Assembly: GCA_963708905.1 (NCBI GenBank)
Contig: CAVPUV010000053.1
Coordinates: 58,366 to 122,365 of the forward strand
Direction of reading: 5' to 3'
DNA from: SHZL01 sp963708905
GTDB taxonomy: Bacteria > Pseudomonadota > Gammaproteobacteria > Xanthomonadales > SZUA-36
DNA length: 64,000 nucleotides
The translations under genes were made by a program, and so were the position numbers. Below are positions 33,820 through 41,995 of this stretch, piece after piece. Position 1 is the stretch's first letter. The number at the start of each line of letters is the position of its first letter. The notes beneath the pieces are model-generated. The model was not told the origin of the DNA. It ran no database searches and saw only the letters and a program-made list of their open reading frames with translations.

Positions 33820-36800
33820 TTACAAGTCCAGCGCCGCTACGACGAAGGTAATCTCCATTTCCTGCACCGAGCCCAGCTGACTGAAAACGTCGTCCGCAAT
33901 GACGACCATCCAGCGTCCGACGAGGCTGCGGTCGAAGAACACATTCTCTTTCCACGGTTGTGGGCCCGGGGTTTTTGCCTGCACTCCGCAGGAGTAGTCG
34001 TCCAACGATTGATTCTGGAAGGGGGTGGTGCAGGTCGGGTCCGTGAGCGAGCAGGCTGGCGGTGTGTTCAGGCAGGCAGAGAAAGACTGGTAGTGGACCG
34101 GGCTCACTGAGGACAAGGACGCGGTTTGATCCTGAGCGATCAAATCGTATTCCTTGTACAAATTATCGAATTGTTGGCGGCGGACGCGAAAGACATCGAG
34201 TTCGTCGCGGAGCAGGAATACTACGGGGGCTGTGATGGTGCCGTTGCTGCCGAGCAGACTCACCCGAACGTCATCGATGCGGATGTTGCGCTTGGAGCGC
34301 AGGATCAGATCGGCATCGATATCGCTGTTGGTGATCAAGAAGCTCGCCACGTGCGCGTTCATTCCAGAGTCGAACGGTGGCACTGCCAGCAAACCCGTTG
34401 CCGCGAAACGCGCCTTGTCGGATTCGGTTGCGAGCTTAAGGACGCTGCCCGGCAGCCGGCGATAGAAGCGTGTGGCGGCGCCGCGCGGCTTTTGTTGCAG
34501 GAACTGATTCACTTTGACGGCCGCTTGCCCCATATCCAGGTAGTTCTTCAAATTGAAATCGAAATTGCCGCTAACCAATGCGTCCAGCTCGCTGGCGCCT
34601 TTTTGTTCGTAAGGAAGCTTTTCGTACTCGGCCTGGCGCAGCAGATGCCAGTAGCGCCGCGTCAAATCCTCGACCAAAGTCAGCGCATTTCCATAAATCT
34701 GTTGGCCCAACAAAACTTTATCGTAGGCGCGCAATTCCGCGCTGCTGAGCATGTAGTTCTCGATACGGCTTGCCGTCGTCCCGGCCAGCTTGAGCCGCAT
34801 CTCCATCAGCGCACGCTCCATTTTGGCAATGGCGTAGTCCGTTTCCGCCTTGCGTTTGTCGATGGTCAGGTCCAGGTGATCAAGCACGAGCTGGCGCTGG
34901 TCGCTTTCCAGAATTTCATTGGCGATCTCATCGACAACTACGCTACGCACGGGATTGCTGATGCCTTTGCCGAGCGCGAAATCCTCGAGGCCAGAGGTGC
35001 CTTCTTTGACCGCATCCTCGACGGGTTTGCTCTCCAGCGCCGTCTCCCCATGCCGTTCCACGAACTCCCAGATGTCATCGAGCGCTTCCGCCCCCTGGGT
35101 TTCATTGTTTGACTTGTTTGGCCCGAGCACGCCTTCCGCCGCGGCCTTGCCGCTGGGCGAGCCCGCCTGCTCGAAAATACCCTTGACCGCTTCCCAATCG
35201 CTCTTGCCGATCTCTTCGAGGACGCTGCCCACGTAAGCTTCGGCGAAAGCGCCCGCCAGGTCGAGGATGAACTGGCCCAAGCCGCCGCTGTCCTGATCGT
35301 ATTTGTCCTTGATCGCGCCGTTGTTCGTTCCGATCTCGGCCGTGATTTTCTGTAACGCGAGCTTGCGCTGATTCATTTTATCTTCCAGCGCGGAAAGTTC
35401 CTGCAGCGCTGCGTTCTCGCGTTTGACGGCAAGATCGACTTCCACCGACAACGTGGCCGCCAATTCTTCAAACTGCTGTTGCGATTCGCCAATCTGGAAT
35501 GAAATATCCAGACCATTGGCCAGTTGGATCCAGTTCGTCACGGCACTGCCGAGCAAGCCGAACAGCTCCGTGAACGCCTGGTATTGGATGTCATAACGAG
35601 CGTGCGGATTGATCGGGCGATTCTGGGTGAACCCGTAAAAATTCCTGCCGTTGACCAGATGAATCAGGTGCACGAGATCGCCGATTGCGGCGGGGCAAAT
35701 GGTCGTCAGCAGCAGCGTCTCGGCGACGGGCTCCAGGTTCGTCGGGCCTGTCGGCTCGGTCGCCGGGGCGGAGCACTTCAACCCCCACTCATGCAATACT
35801 TCCACCATGCGCAACACGTCCTGGATATAGAGGAACCCGGCTTCTTCCAGGTCGGTCTGCGTGCCGCGTTTGAACAAAGCATTGCCCTGGGCCATGCCAA
35901 CCACCCACTGGCGAGGAGAGAGCAAAGCACGCAGGGCGTCTACCTCCACCCGGCGCAGCCAGCGCACGGTGAAGGTGCCGGACGAGCTGTTCACTCCCGC
36001 CTTCGGGCCGGCGCCGGGTGCGCCTCCCTTGGTGCATTCCAACTGCATGGTTTCATCGACGCAGTAGAGACATTCTTCGTCGAGGCATGGGAAGCAGCCG
36101 GCATCGTAGTAGTGAGCGGCCGCGATGCCGACCAACGGCTTGCCGCTTTGTCCCGCCTTCCCGCCGGGCGCGCCGAGCACGGCATACGATGCTTCGCTTT
36201 CTTTATATACGCCGTTGTAGAACGCCTGCGCGCTCTTCGGCATGGAATGTTTGGTCTTGATCCTGCCGTGGCAGATGAGCTCGCCGAAGAACGGATTGAA
36301 CGAGCAGTTGGCGTCGTCGCAATCGACGCGCCCATCGCCGTCGTTGTCGATCTTGTCGCGGCACGCAGCGAGGGTGTTCTCAAAGATGCCGCAGGCCGCA
36401 GAAGCCAGCGGATTGTTGAGGCACTGGTAGTCCTTGCAGTCGATGAAGCCATCCTGGTCGTTGTCGATCCCATCGGCGCAGGTTTTCGCGGAGCTTTCTT
36501 TCAGGAAAGGACTGGGCTTGCTCGCGCACAGCAAGACGTACGGATTGTTCTTGCAGCCGCTGTCGTTGCAGTCGGTTTTTCCATCGCCATCATTGTCGAG
36601 TTTGTCAGTGCAGGCTTCGAGCGTACGTTCTTTCCCGCAGACGGTGACGAGTGGATTGAAGGGACATTCCGGGTCGTCACAATCGACCTTACCATCGAGA
36701 TCGTTGTCGATCCCGTCCGAGCAGCTTGCCGTCGAAGCTTCCTCGATCCCGGTTCGCACGACGAAAGGCTGGCCCGGCGGCGCTCCGCAGATTTGCCTGT

Positions 36801-38121
36801 AAGCGCATTGCGGGTCGGCGCAATCGAGCTTGTCTTTCTGATCGTTATCGATGTGATCCGTGCAGGCCTCGGGCGAGGACTCGAGGATGGCGGTCTTGAG
36901 GTGACATGCCGTGACGTAAGGATTTTTCGAGCAGTTCGTGTCCGTGCAATCGACATATCCGTCCAGATCGTTGTCCTGACCGTCGGTGCAGGCTGCGTTA
37001 TCGGATTCTCGCGCCGCGCCGCAAATGGCAATCATCGGATTCTGCGAGCACGCGAACGAGTTGCTGCATTGGCCTATGCACTCGCGATCGGTTACGGGTT
37101 TGGTCGTCGAGGGCTGGCGCCTCGGCCCCAGTCCCCGCAATACCGAATAACGCGCGAAGACACTGCCAGGCGCACCGCCCGCACCTCCATCTCCGCCGGC
37201 TTGGGCGTTCTGAACGACATCAGCGCTGCACTGGATCGAAGGATTCAACGTGTGATTGTCGGTGATCTTTGTTGCGGTAATCTGGCCCACTGCGTCCTTG
37301 CCCGGCAAACCTGCCTCGCCGGCCATGCCATCCGTGGTGGCGTGAATGCCCGTCAACTCCGCTGCATAAATGATCACGTGGCCGGACGGCGGCGCCGCGC
37401 GACCATTCGCAGCTTTAGGCCCCGGCTGCTCCTGGGGTGGCTCGGCGCTGGTGAGCTTCGTGGGGCTGGTGTTGATCGTGAACCCGTTGGCGCGAAAGCG
37501 ATTCGCCACGATTACCAGAGTCTGGCCATTTGTCGCGACGTCGCCGGCAAGCTCGACATCCCATCCGACGAGGAAGACAACGTCGTATTCCTGCTGCTTC
37601 AAAGCAGGTTTGTAGATATCCGCGCAGGTGTGCGTGCCCGACAGGGCATTGCAGTTCGCCGCACCGAGCGATCCGGGCGGGACGGTGCCCGGCGAGGGTT
37701 GAATGACGCCGTCGGCGTTGGGAATATAGACAACCCGCTGCTTCAGATAAGTCGGCGCGGTTCGGGAGTACGATTCCAGCAGTCGAATCCGGCCGTTCAG
37801 CCCATGGCGGGAAAGCAGCAGAAGCCTGAGATCCACATACACCGGCGCGAGGATCTGGTTGAGGTCGCCGAAGCTGAGCAGGCTGGAGGCCGGCCGCGGC
37901 GGCAATCCGCGCAGCTCCGTGAAGTCATAACGCGATGCAAATGCGCCTTGACCGGATGCTCCGAGAGGCGGCTCATCGGCGTCAGCCGCGAGAAATGGAA
38001 TGGCAAATGCCGCGAGCGCTGCGATCCACCGCCGCTGTTCACCGAATACGCTGTCGCGAAACCGGCGCAGGCTCCTCCTCCGCCGGCCAACTTTGTTTGC
38101 GCGTCTGCAAGGTACGCGCAT
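33820..38121 (-). CDS. Giant secreted protein with MopE-like Cys/Asp repeats
   Basis: The 1433-residue protein starts at ATG 38121 behind a GGAGGG site. A basic N-terminus and hydrophobic WIAALAAFAIPFLAADA form a likely signal peptide. Residues about 260-350 are Gly/Pro-rich (GEAGLPGKD, GGDGGAGGAPG). Residues about 375-605 hold six repeats of the form C-x-D-x-x-D-N-D-x-D-G-x-x-D-C-x-D-x-x-C (for example SCSDGIDNDLDGKVDCDD), like the MopE metal-binding motif. Long helical, coiled-coil-like regions follow (about 880-925, 1075-1160). The C-terminus (about 1290-1433) resembles a P/Homo-B domain. Likely extracellular or surface, binding Ca2+ or Cu. Function unknown. Such repeats are commonest in myxobacteria-like lineages, so transfer is possible. 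Confidence 0.8.
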   Translation of the reverse strand: MRVPCRRANKVGRRRRSLRRFRDSVFGEQRRWIAALAAFAIPFLAADADEPPLGASGQGAFASRYDFTELRGLPPRPASSLLSFGDLNQILAPVYVDLRLLLLSRHGLNGRIRLLESYSRTAPTYLKQRVVYIPNADGVIQPSPGTVPPGSLGAANCNALSGTHTCADIYKPALKQQEYDVVFLVGWDVELAGDVATNGQTLVIVANRFRANGFTINTSPTKLTSAEPPQEQPGPKAANGRAAPPSGHVIIYAAELTGIHATTDGMAGEAGLPGKDAVGQITATKITDNHTLNPSIQCSADVVQNAQAGGDGGAGGAPGSVFARYSVLRGLGPRRQPSTTKPVTDRECIGQCSNSFACSQNPMIAICGAARESDNAACTDGQDNDLDGYVDCTDTNCSKNPYVTACHLKTAILESSPEACTDHIDNDQKDKLDCADPQCAYRQICGAPPGQPFVVRTGIEEASTASCSDGIDNDLDGKVDCDDPECPFNPLVTVCGKERTLEACTDKLDNDGDGKTDCNDSGCKNNPYVLLCASKPSPFLKESSAKTCADGIDNDQDGFIDCKDYQCLNNPLASAACGIFENTLAACRDKIDNDGDGRVDCDDANCSFNPFFGELICHGRIKTKHSMPKSAQAFYNGVYKESEASYAVLGAPGGKAGQSGKPLVGIAAAHYYDAGCFPCLDEECLYCVDETMQLECTKGGAPGAGPKAGVNSSSGTFTVRWLRRVEVDALRALLSPRQWVVGMAQGNALFKRGTQTDLEEAGFLYIQDVLRMVEVLHEWGLKCSAPATEPTGPTNLEPVAETLLLTTICPAAIGDLVHLIHLVNGRNFYGFTQNRPINPHARYDIQYQAFTELFGLLGSAVTNWIQLANGLDISFQIGESQQQFEELAATLSVEVDLAVKRENAALQELSALEDKMNQRKLALQKITAEIGTNNGAIKDKYDQDSGGLGQFILDLAGAFAEAYVGSVLEEIGKSDWEAVKGIFEQAGSPSGKAAAEGVLGPNKSNNETQGAEALDDIWEFVERHGETALESKPVEDAVKEGTSGLEDFALGKGISNPVRSVVVDEIANEILESDQRQLVLDHLDLTIDKRKAETDYAIAKMERALMEMRLKLAGTTASRIENYMLSSAELRAYDKVLLGQQIYGNALTLVEDLTRRYWHLLRQAEYEKLPYEQKGASELDALVSGNFDFNLKNYLDMGQAAVKVNQFLQQKPRGAATRFYRRLPGSVLKLATESDKARFAATGLLAVPPFDSGMNAHVASFLITNSDIDADLILRSKRNIRIDDVRVSLLGSNGTITAPVVFLLRDELDVFRVRRQQFDNLYKEYDLIAQDQTASLSSVSPVHYQSFSACLNTPPACSLTDPTCTTPFQNQSLDDYSCGVQAKTPGPQPWKENVFFDRSLVGRWMVVIADDVFSQLGSVQEMEITFVVAALDL

Positions 38122-38247
38122 ACGACCCTCCATGGCATAATTCAGTCACACTATTATGCGCTCGCGCGGTGCTTTTGTTTAGTGAGTCATCCCACGCAAC
38201 GCCATCAACGCCATCAACGCCGGCATCACCGAGGGTGCGCCCAGGTG

Positions 38248-38400
38248 ATGACCATGTTCGAACACGCCGCGAAGATTGGCACGCTGGTCGCCTTTGGCAC
38301 CGACGCCGGGGTCGAACCGCATGGCACCAATGATGGCAGCGCGTTTCCGTTTGTCATGCTCGGCTTGCATCATCTCGGCGAATTCGGCCGGCGCTGGCGT
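38248..38400 (+). pseudogene. Amidohydrolase fragment
   Basis: Plus-strand codons read EHAAKIGTLVAFGTDAGVEPHGTN, of which AFGTDAGVEPHG is the landmark. It matches the metal-site block of imidazolonepropionase-like amidohydrolases (usually iaFGTDagv.phG). Only about 50 codons remain, with no start region and no C-terminal domain. It lies between the giant protein gene and the DUF423 gene, a sign of gene loss here. Confidence 0.5.
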
Positions 38401-38409
38401 TACGGCGAT

Positions 38410-38796
38410 CTATCCTTCCCTGGAAGCTATCGACACGCCGATGGCCAGCGCCAGCCAGCCCAGTATCCAGGCGCCGCCGCCCCAGGGCACCGCAATGCGG
38501 AAGGCATCGATGCCGGCGAGGGAGCGCAAGTAGAGGTTGCCGCTGAACAGCAGCGTGCCGGCGATCAGCAGCCAGCCGGCGGTAACGATCCAGCGCGAAG
38601 CGACGCGGTCGGCGAGCAAGCCGGCGGCCAGCAGGCCCAGCGCATGGAACTGCTGGTACTGCAGCGCGGTGCGGAACCAGGATTGCGGCAGTTCCGGCAG
38701 GTTGGCGAGCACGTGGGCGCCGGCTGCCCCGAGCGCGACAGAAATGGCGGCGCTCAGCGCGCCGCAGATGAGGAACAGCTTGGCGTTGAAGTTCAT
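38410..38796 (-). CDS. DUF423 membrane protein (YgdD family)
   Basis: The 128-residue protein has four hydrophobic segments and the DUF423 pattern: LICGALSAAISVALGAAGAH near the start, SWFRTALQYQQFHALGLL in the middle and TLLFSGNLYLRSL with IAVPWGGGAWILGWLAL towards the end. Inner-membrane protein of unknown function, widespread in proteobacteria. Length is normal and ATG 38796 gives a complete first membrane segment. Confidence 0.88.
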   Translation of the reverse strand: MNFNAKLFLICGALSAAISVALGAAGAHVLANLPELPQSWFRTALQYQQFHALGLLAAGLLADRVASRWIVTAGWLLIAGTLLFSGNLYLRSLAGIDAFRIAVPWGGGAWILGWLALAIGVSIASREG

Positions 38797-38959
38797 ATTT
38801 GAAAGCCGGCGCCGCCGGGGCTCTTCACCAGGTTCCAGTTGTAGCCGACAAGCATATATAAATTACCGGTGCGCCTGGTCACTTTGTGTGCGCCAGCGCA
38901 CTGACCGAATGGGCTGACACGGTTACATTGCATATCATTGTTTCCATTGGCGCACCCCG

Positions 38960-39133
38960 ATGTCTTTTTGGATATATATCGTTGGCTACTGCATTTTCAT
39001 TGGCGGCGTGGCCGTTGGCGCCAACCTGCTCAACGTTCCTCCGAAATGGATTGGCGTCGGAATTCTCTGCCTTGTCGGGGTCGCGATCGTTCATGGCGTG
39101 ACGGCCACGCGGCAAAAGGATACTTCGGCCTGA
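38960..39133 (+). CDS. Small two-helix membrane protein (57 residues)
   Basis: A short frame from ATG 38960 to TGA 39131-39133 encodes two hydrophobic helices (FWIYIVGYCIFIGGVAVGA and WIGVGILCLVGVAIVHGV) separated by NLLNVPPK, with a charged tail TRQKDTSA. The layout, length and codon pattern look like a genuine small membrane protein. I recall similar conserved proteins in gammaproteobacteria but cannot name a family. No ribosome site is strong. Confidence 0.6.
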   Translation: MSFWIYIVGYCIFIGGVAVGANLLNVPPKWIGVGILCLVGVAIVHGVTATRQKDTSA

Positions 39134-39259
39134 AGTTCGTATTCTCGCCGCCAGCAAACCCCCTCGCGGGTCGCGGAAGTCCAAACCTCTCCCCCGGTTG
39201 TTTGCATTGGTCTTAACCCGAAATTTGTGAAACATCCGGCTTAACGCCGGGACGCGACC

Positions 39260-39439
39260 TCAATCGAGAACGAAACTGACTCGCATGATAACCCGGTAAC
39301 TTAGGATGTTGCCGTTCTCGACAGTGAGCTTTTGCTCCGCAATCCATGCACCCTTGACCCTTTTGAGCTTTTTCTCGGCGCGACGGCGATCGGGGTCGGA
39401 GCAGGCACTGGACATGAATGGATGGCTCAATCCCGTCAT
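39260..39439 (-). CDS. Dodecin-like small protein, N-terminal part abnormal
   Basis: The C-terminal 30 residues (KGAWIAEQKLTVENGN then ILSYRVIMRVSFVLD) fit dodecin, the small flavin-binding dodecamer: compare the usual vrgaWV.eq.v.vengkI.eYRV...V.F.l. The upstream half is not convincingly dodecin (the expected SFEDAI segment is absent), so a frameshift or degraded front is likely. Possible starts are ATG 39439 or 39415. Could be a pseudogene. Confidence 0.5.
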   Translation of the reverse strand: MTGLSHPFMSSACSDPDRRRAEKKLKRVKGAWIAEQKLTVENGNILSYRVIMRVSFVLD

Positions 39440-39633
39440 GCTTCGGTAGGCCCTGGTGTTTGTCTGCGGCAAATCTCCCTGAATCAGCGGAAGAAATCGC
39501 TGCAACGCTACGTATTGCGCCGGTACTTCCCGCCCAGTTATAGTTCACCTGATCCAACGGGCCCGGAGCCCACTCCCGGCCCGATGAGGCTCATTGCGAT
39601 TCCTTTCCAGCGGCAATTTATCAGGAGTACGAA

Positions 39634-40020
39634 ATGAAAATGTTCACACGCAACACTTTGGGTATGGTTTGCGGGGCATCCATGCTGTTGGCCTCCGGCC
39701 TGGCCGGCGCCGGGACAATCAGTGACTGCCAGAGTCAGATCGGCACCTTGCGTGGCGCGACCGATGGCACGATATTCGGCGGGAACAACCCGCAAAAGAC
39801 GGAGGCGAGCCTGCTCTCCAAGCTGGACGGCGCGAGCATCAAGCTCGACTACGCCAAGTTTGATGATGCCCTGCAGAAGATGCAGCAGTATCACGACGAG
39901 GTAGTCAATCTGGCTGTTGCCAACGGCAAGGGCGAGACAAAGCTCGACCCGGCCGTTTCGGGAGACTTGGCCGGGCAGGCAGCCGACATCATTTACTGCA
40001 TCCAGAACATCGGCCTGTAG
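39634..40020 (+). CDS. Small exported protein, FIMAH-like
   Basis: The 128-residue protein has a signal peptide (cleavage probably after LAGAG, about residue 27). The mature part has two Cys (DCQSQ and YCIQN) that may pair and a helical core ASLLSKLDGASIKLD ... KFDDALQKMQQYHDEVVNLA, resembling FIMAH-type helical domains in many secreted proteins. AGGAG six bases before ATG 39634 supports the start. Function unknown. Confidence 0.65.
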   Translation: MKMFTRNTLGMVCGASMLLASGLAGAGTISDCQSQIGTLRGATDGTIFGGNNPQKTEASLLSKLDGASIKLDYAKFDDALQKMQQYHDEVVNLAVANGKGETKLDPAVSGDLAGQAADIIYCIQNIGL

Positions 40021-40202
40021 CCAACCTCCTCCCCGGCGCGGGCACCGCCTTCAACCGCGCCGCAACGTGATTCGCAGGGCGGGTTGTATCTGGCGGTGGC
40101 GTGGTGGAGAAGACTCCACAGTTGCCACGGTGGTTCTTGGGCAACTTGTCAGCCTCAATTTGTCATATTAGGATGAATCTACCTATAAAGAAGGAATCAT
40201 CC

Positions 40203-40268
40203 ATGCCAATCAGTATTAAAGATGCTGAAACCGACAGCAAAATCCGCGATTCAGCCATCATTATGAGC
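40203..40268 (+). pseudogene. VapB-type antitoxin, N-terminal remnant
   Basis: The first 20 or so codons (MPISIKDAETDSKIRD) match the start of Rv0623/VapB-type antitoxins. The match ends abruptly at about 40268, where an IS91-type remnant begins on the other strand. No VapC partner follows. Confidence 0.5.
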
Positions 40269-40445
40269 CTGATCGCCACCAAGTGTTCGTGGCGGCAACC
40301 GTCGCACTTGACGCGCAGGAACCGTGCTCAAGGAGACCGCACTTCAGGTAGTCCTCAAACTCCCGGCGGACGAACTGGGTAAGATGGCCGCCAGCACGTC
40401 CGGTCTCGTGCACGAAACGCGGGTAACGTTCAGCAACAAAGGCAT
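40262..40445 (-). pseudogene. IS91-family transposase, zinc-binding region remnant
   Basis: Minus-strand codons give QFVRREFEDYLKCGLLEHG and, after a one-base frame change, FLRVKCDGCRHEHLVAI. Both match the N-terminal zinc-binding region of IS91 transposases (usually ..FLrvrCd.C.hehLVAFSCk). The catalytic domain is absent. The fragment abuts the truncated VapB gene. Confidence 0.65.
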
Positions 40446-40614
40446 AGAGCGCGGTCGTTCCGGTCGATGCCGGTGGTAGGCAGGCGCGACGGCTCGCGAT
40501 GGCTCGCGATTCTCTCGAGTGCCTCCGTCAGCGCGTCGGTTCGCTATCGAACGGAACGCAAGCATTGGTCAGCCTACTCTGGAGTCTGGATACCCTCGTG
40601 TAGGAGGGTTGAAA

Positions 40615-40668
40615 GTGAGTATTGGAACCATTGCCTTAATCGTGCTGGTGCTGGATCCTTCGAGCTGA
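40615..40668 (+). pseudogene. DUF3309-like small protein, 5' remnant
   Basis: Behind a good AGGAGGG site, GTG 40615 opens SIGTIALIVLVL, the N-terminal membrane segment of DUF3309 proteins. It then runs into DPSS and a stop, so the rest of the roughly 50-residue protein is lost. DUF3309, DUF3096 and CsbD genes often occur close together. Confidence 0.35.
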
Positions 40669-40702
40669 ACCCTGACCCTTCCATGCCGCCAAGGAGAACC
40701 TC

Positions 40703-40852
40703 ATGAATATCAACCTGGCCCTCGGGCCGCTCGTATCGCTGCTGGCCGGCGTGCTGATTCTGATCGTGCCCCGGCTGCTGAACTACATCGTTGCGATCTA
40801 CCTGATCGTGGCCGGTTTGCTGGGGCTGTTCGGCGATATCCACCTGAGCTAG
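40703..40852 (+). CDS. DUF3096 small membrane protein
   Basis: The 49-residue protein (NINLALGPLVSLLAGVLILI, then VPRLLNYIVAIYLIVAGLLGL) fits the complete DUF3096 family: two hydrophobic helices joined by PRLLNY. An AAGGAGAA site lies 5-12 bases before ATG 40703. Function unknown; usually found near stress genes such as csbD, as here. Confidence 0.85.
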   Translation: MNINLALGPLVSLLAGVLILIVPRLLNYIVAIYLIVAGLLGLFGDIHLS

Positions 40853-40990
40853 TCACCGCAAGTCCACGCCGGTTTATGTGCGCAGCCGTACAGACCGGGA
40901 GTCCCGCCGGATCTAGTCTGGTGTTTGCGCTGGCAGACGATCGACAGCGAGCCAGCACCGAATTTTCACGGTAAGTACCAGGAGTACGAG

Positions 40991-41167
40991 ATGGACAAGA
41001 ACCAGATCAAGGGCGAATTCAAGAAAGCGAAGGGCAAAATCAAGGAAGCGACCGGAAAAGTCACCGGCGATAAAACCCTGGAAGTCGAGGGAAAAGTCGA
41101 GCAGATAGCCGGCAAAGTGCAGGTCCAATACGGCAAGGTCAAGAGCGACCTCAAGAAACACAGCTGA
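40991..41167 (+). CDS. csbD: CsbD-family stress protein
   Basis: The 58-residue hydrophilic protein is a typical CsbD: DKNQIKGEFKKAKGKIKEA then TGKVTGDKTLEVEGK and EQIAGKVQVQYGKVKSDL. CsbD proteins are abundant, probably disordered, general-stress proteins of unknown mechanism. ATG 40991 has AGGAG eight bases upstream; the longer open frame before it has no homology. Confidence 0.9.
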   Translation: MDKNQIKGEFKKAKGKIKEATGKVTGDKTLEVEGKVEQIAGKVQVQYGKVKSDLKKHS

Positions 41168-41264
41168 CGGGACTTCCGGTGAGAGTTGAACATGAACTAC
41201 GAAGATCCTGATACCTAAGGAACCTGCAAGCTCAGCGCCGATCGCGCTGCCAGGCCGGTCTTTC

Positions 41265-41696
41265 TTACCGCACAATAATCTTACCGGTCATCCCAAGCGC
41301 GGCATGACCGAAATGGGTGCAGACCAGCTTGTACTCTCCGGCCGCCGGCACGATCTGGACCGACACCGTTTCGCCGCCTCCGAGATGGACCTGTCCGTCC
41401 GCAATCCTCGCGGCGTCGCGAGGGGCAACCTGCGCGGCGGCGAATAGTTCCGGCGCGGTAAAGTCATGGCCACCCGATGCAGTATTCACGATCTTCAGGA
41501 CATAGGGCTTGCCTGCCTCGAGATCGATTTCCGAAGGACTGAACTCGAAATTCGACAGACTGACTTCGACAGTTGCTGCCTGCGCAAAATCCACCGAGGC
41601 GGCGGCCAGCCGAGGTTCGATCGGATGCGTCGATGCGCAACCGCTCAACAAGGCCAACACGAGTGCTGCTAACGCCGTTATTCTCACGACACTCAT
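41265..41696 (-). CDS. Cupredoxin-like lipoprotein
   Basis: The 143-residue protein has a lipobox (LLSGCAST) after a hydrophobic signal sequence, then a single cupredoxin domain: VSLSNFEFSPSEIDLEAGK, SGGHDFTAPEL (first His ligand) and CTHFGHAALGMTGKI (Cys, His and Met ligands), so a type I copper site seems complete. Probably an outer-membrane or periplasmic electron carrier or copper-binding protein. ATG 41696 (MSVVRITALAALV) fits the signal peptide better than ATG 41729. Confidence 0.85.
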   Translation of the reverse strand: MSVVRITALAALVLALLSGCASTHPIEPRLAAASVDFAQAATVEVSLSNFEFSPSEIDLEAGKPYVLKIVNTASGGHDFTAPELFAAAQVAPRDAARIADGQVHLGGGETVSVQIVPAAGEYKLVCTHFGHAALGMTGKIIVR

Positions 41697-41995
41697 CCCC
41701 AAGCTTGTTGAACCGAAGAGAAAATTCATCCTACTACATTTCCGGCAAGTTCATCCATGGGTTCTTGGCTGGTCCCGCTATCCGGAAAAGCCTCAGAAAG
41801 GCTCACGCCTGGGCGCGAAAGATGGGGCCGCAGCTTTGCCTCCATGATCTCGCCCTTGAATGCGGTGACATGGGCCGCCAGCCAACACAAATAAACACTG
41901 TTTCACAGTTCGGCTTGATTTCATTTAATATGGGTGCCGCCGGGCCCGGTGGACTGCGGGCGGTGACGATCAACATGAGACCAAGAATACAATAA
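41697..41995. other. Intergenic region between cupredoxin and SulP genes
   Basis: A 299-bp divergent gap. I see no supported gene, tRNA or repeat here. It should hold both promoters. An AT-rich stretch (AACACTGTTTCACAGTTCGG, then TTTCATTTAATATGG) precedes the SulP gene. Confidence 0.5.

Noticed and set aside
35524..38802. 1092-codon open frame antisense to the giant secreted protein
   Set aside because: Arg/Ala-rich low-complexity translation, no homology. The sense frame has a signal peptide and regular Cys/Asp repeats. Only the short amidohydrolase piece after 38248 was kept.
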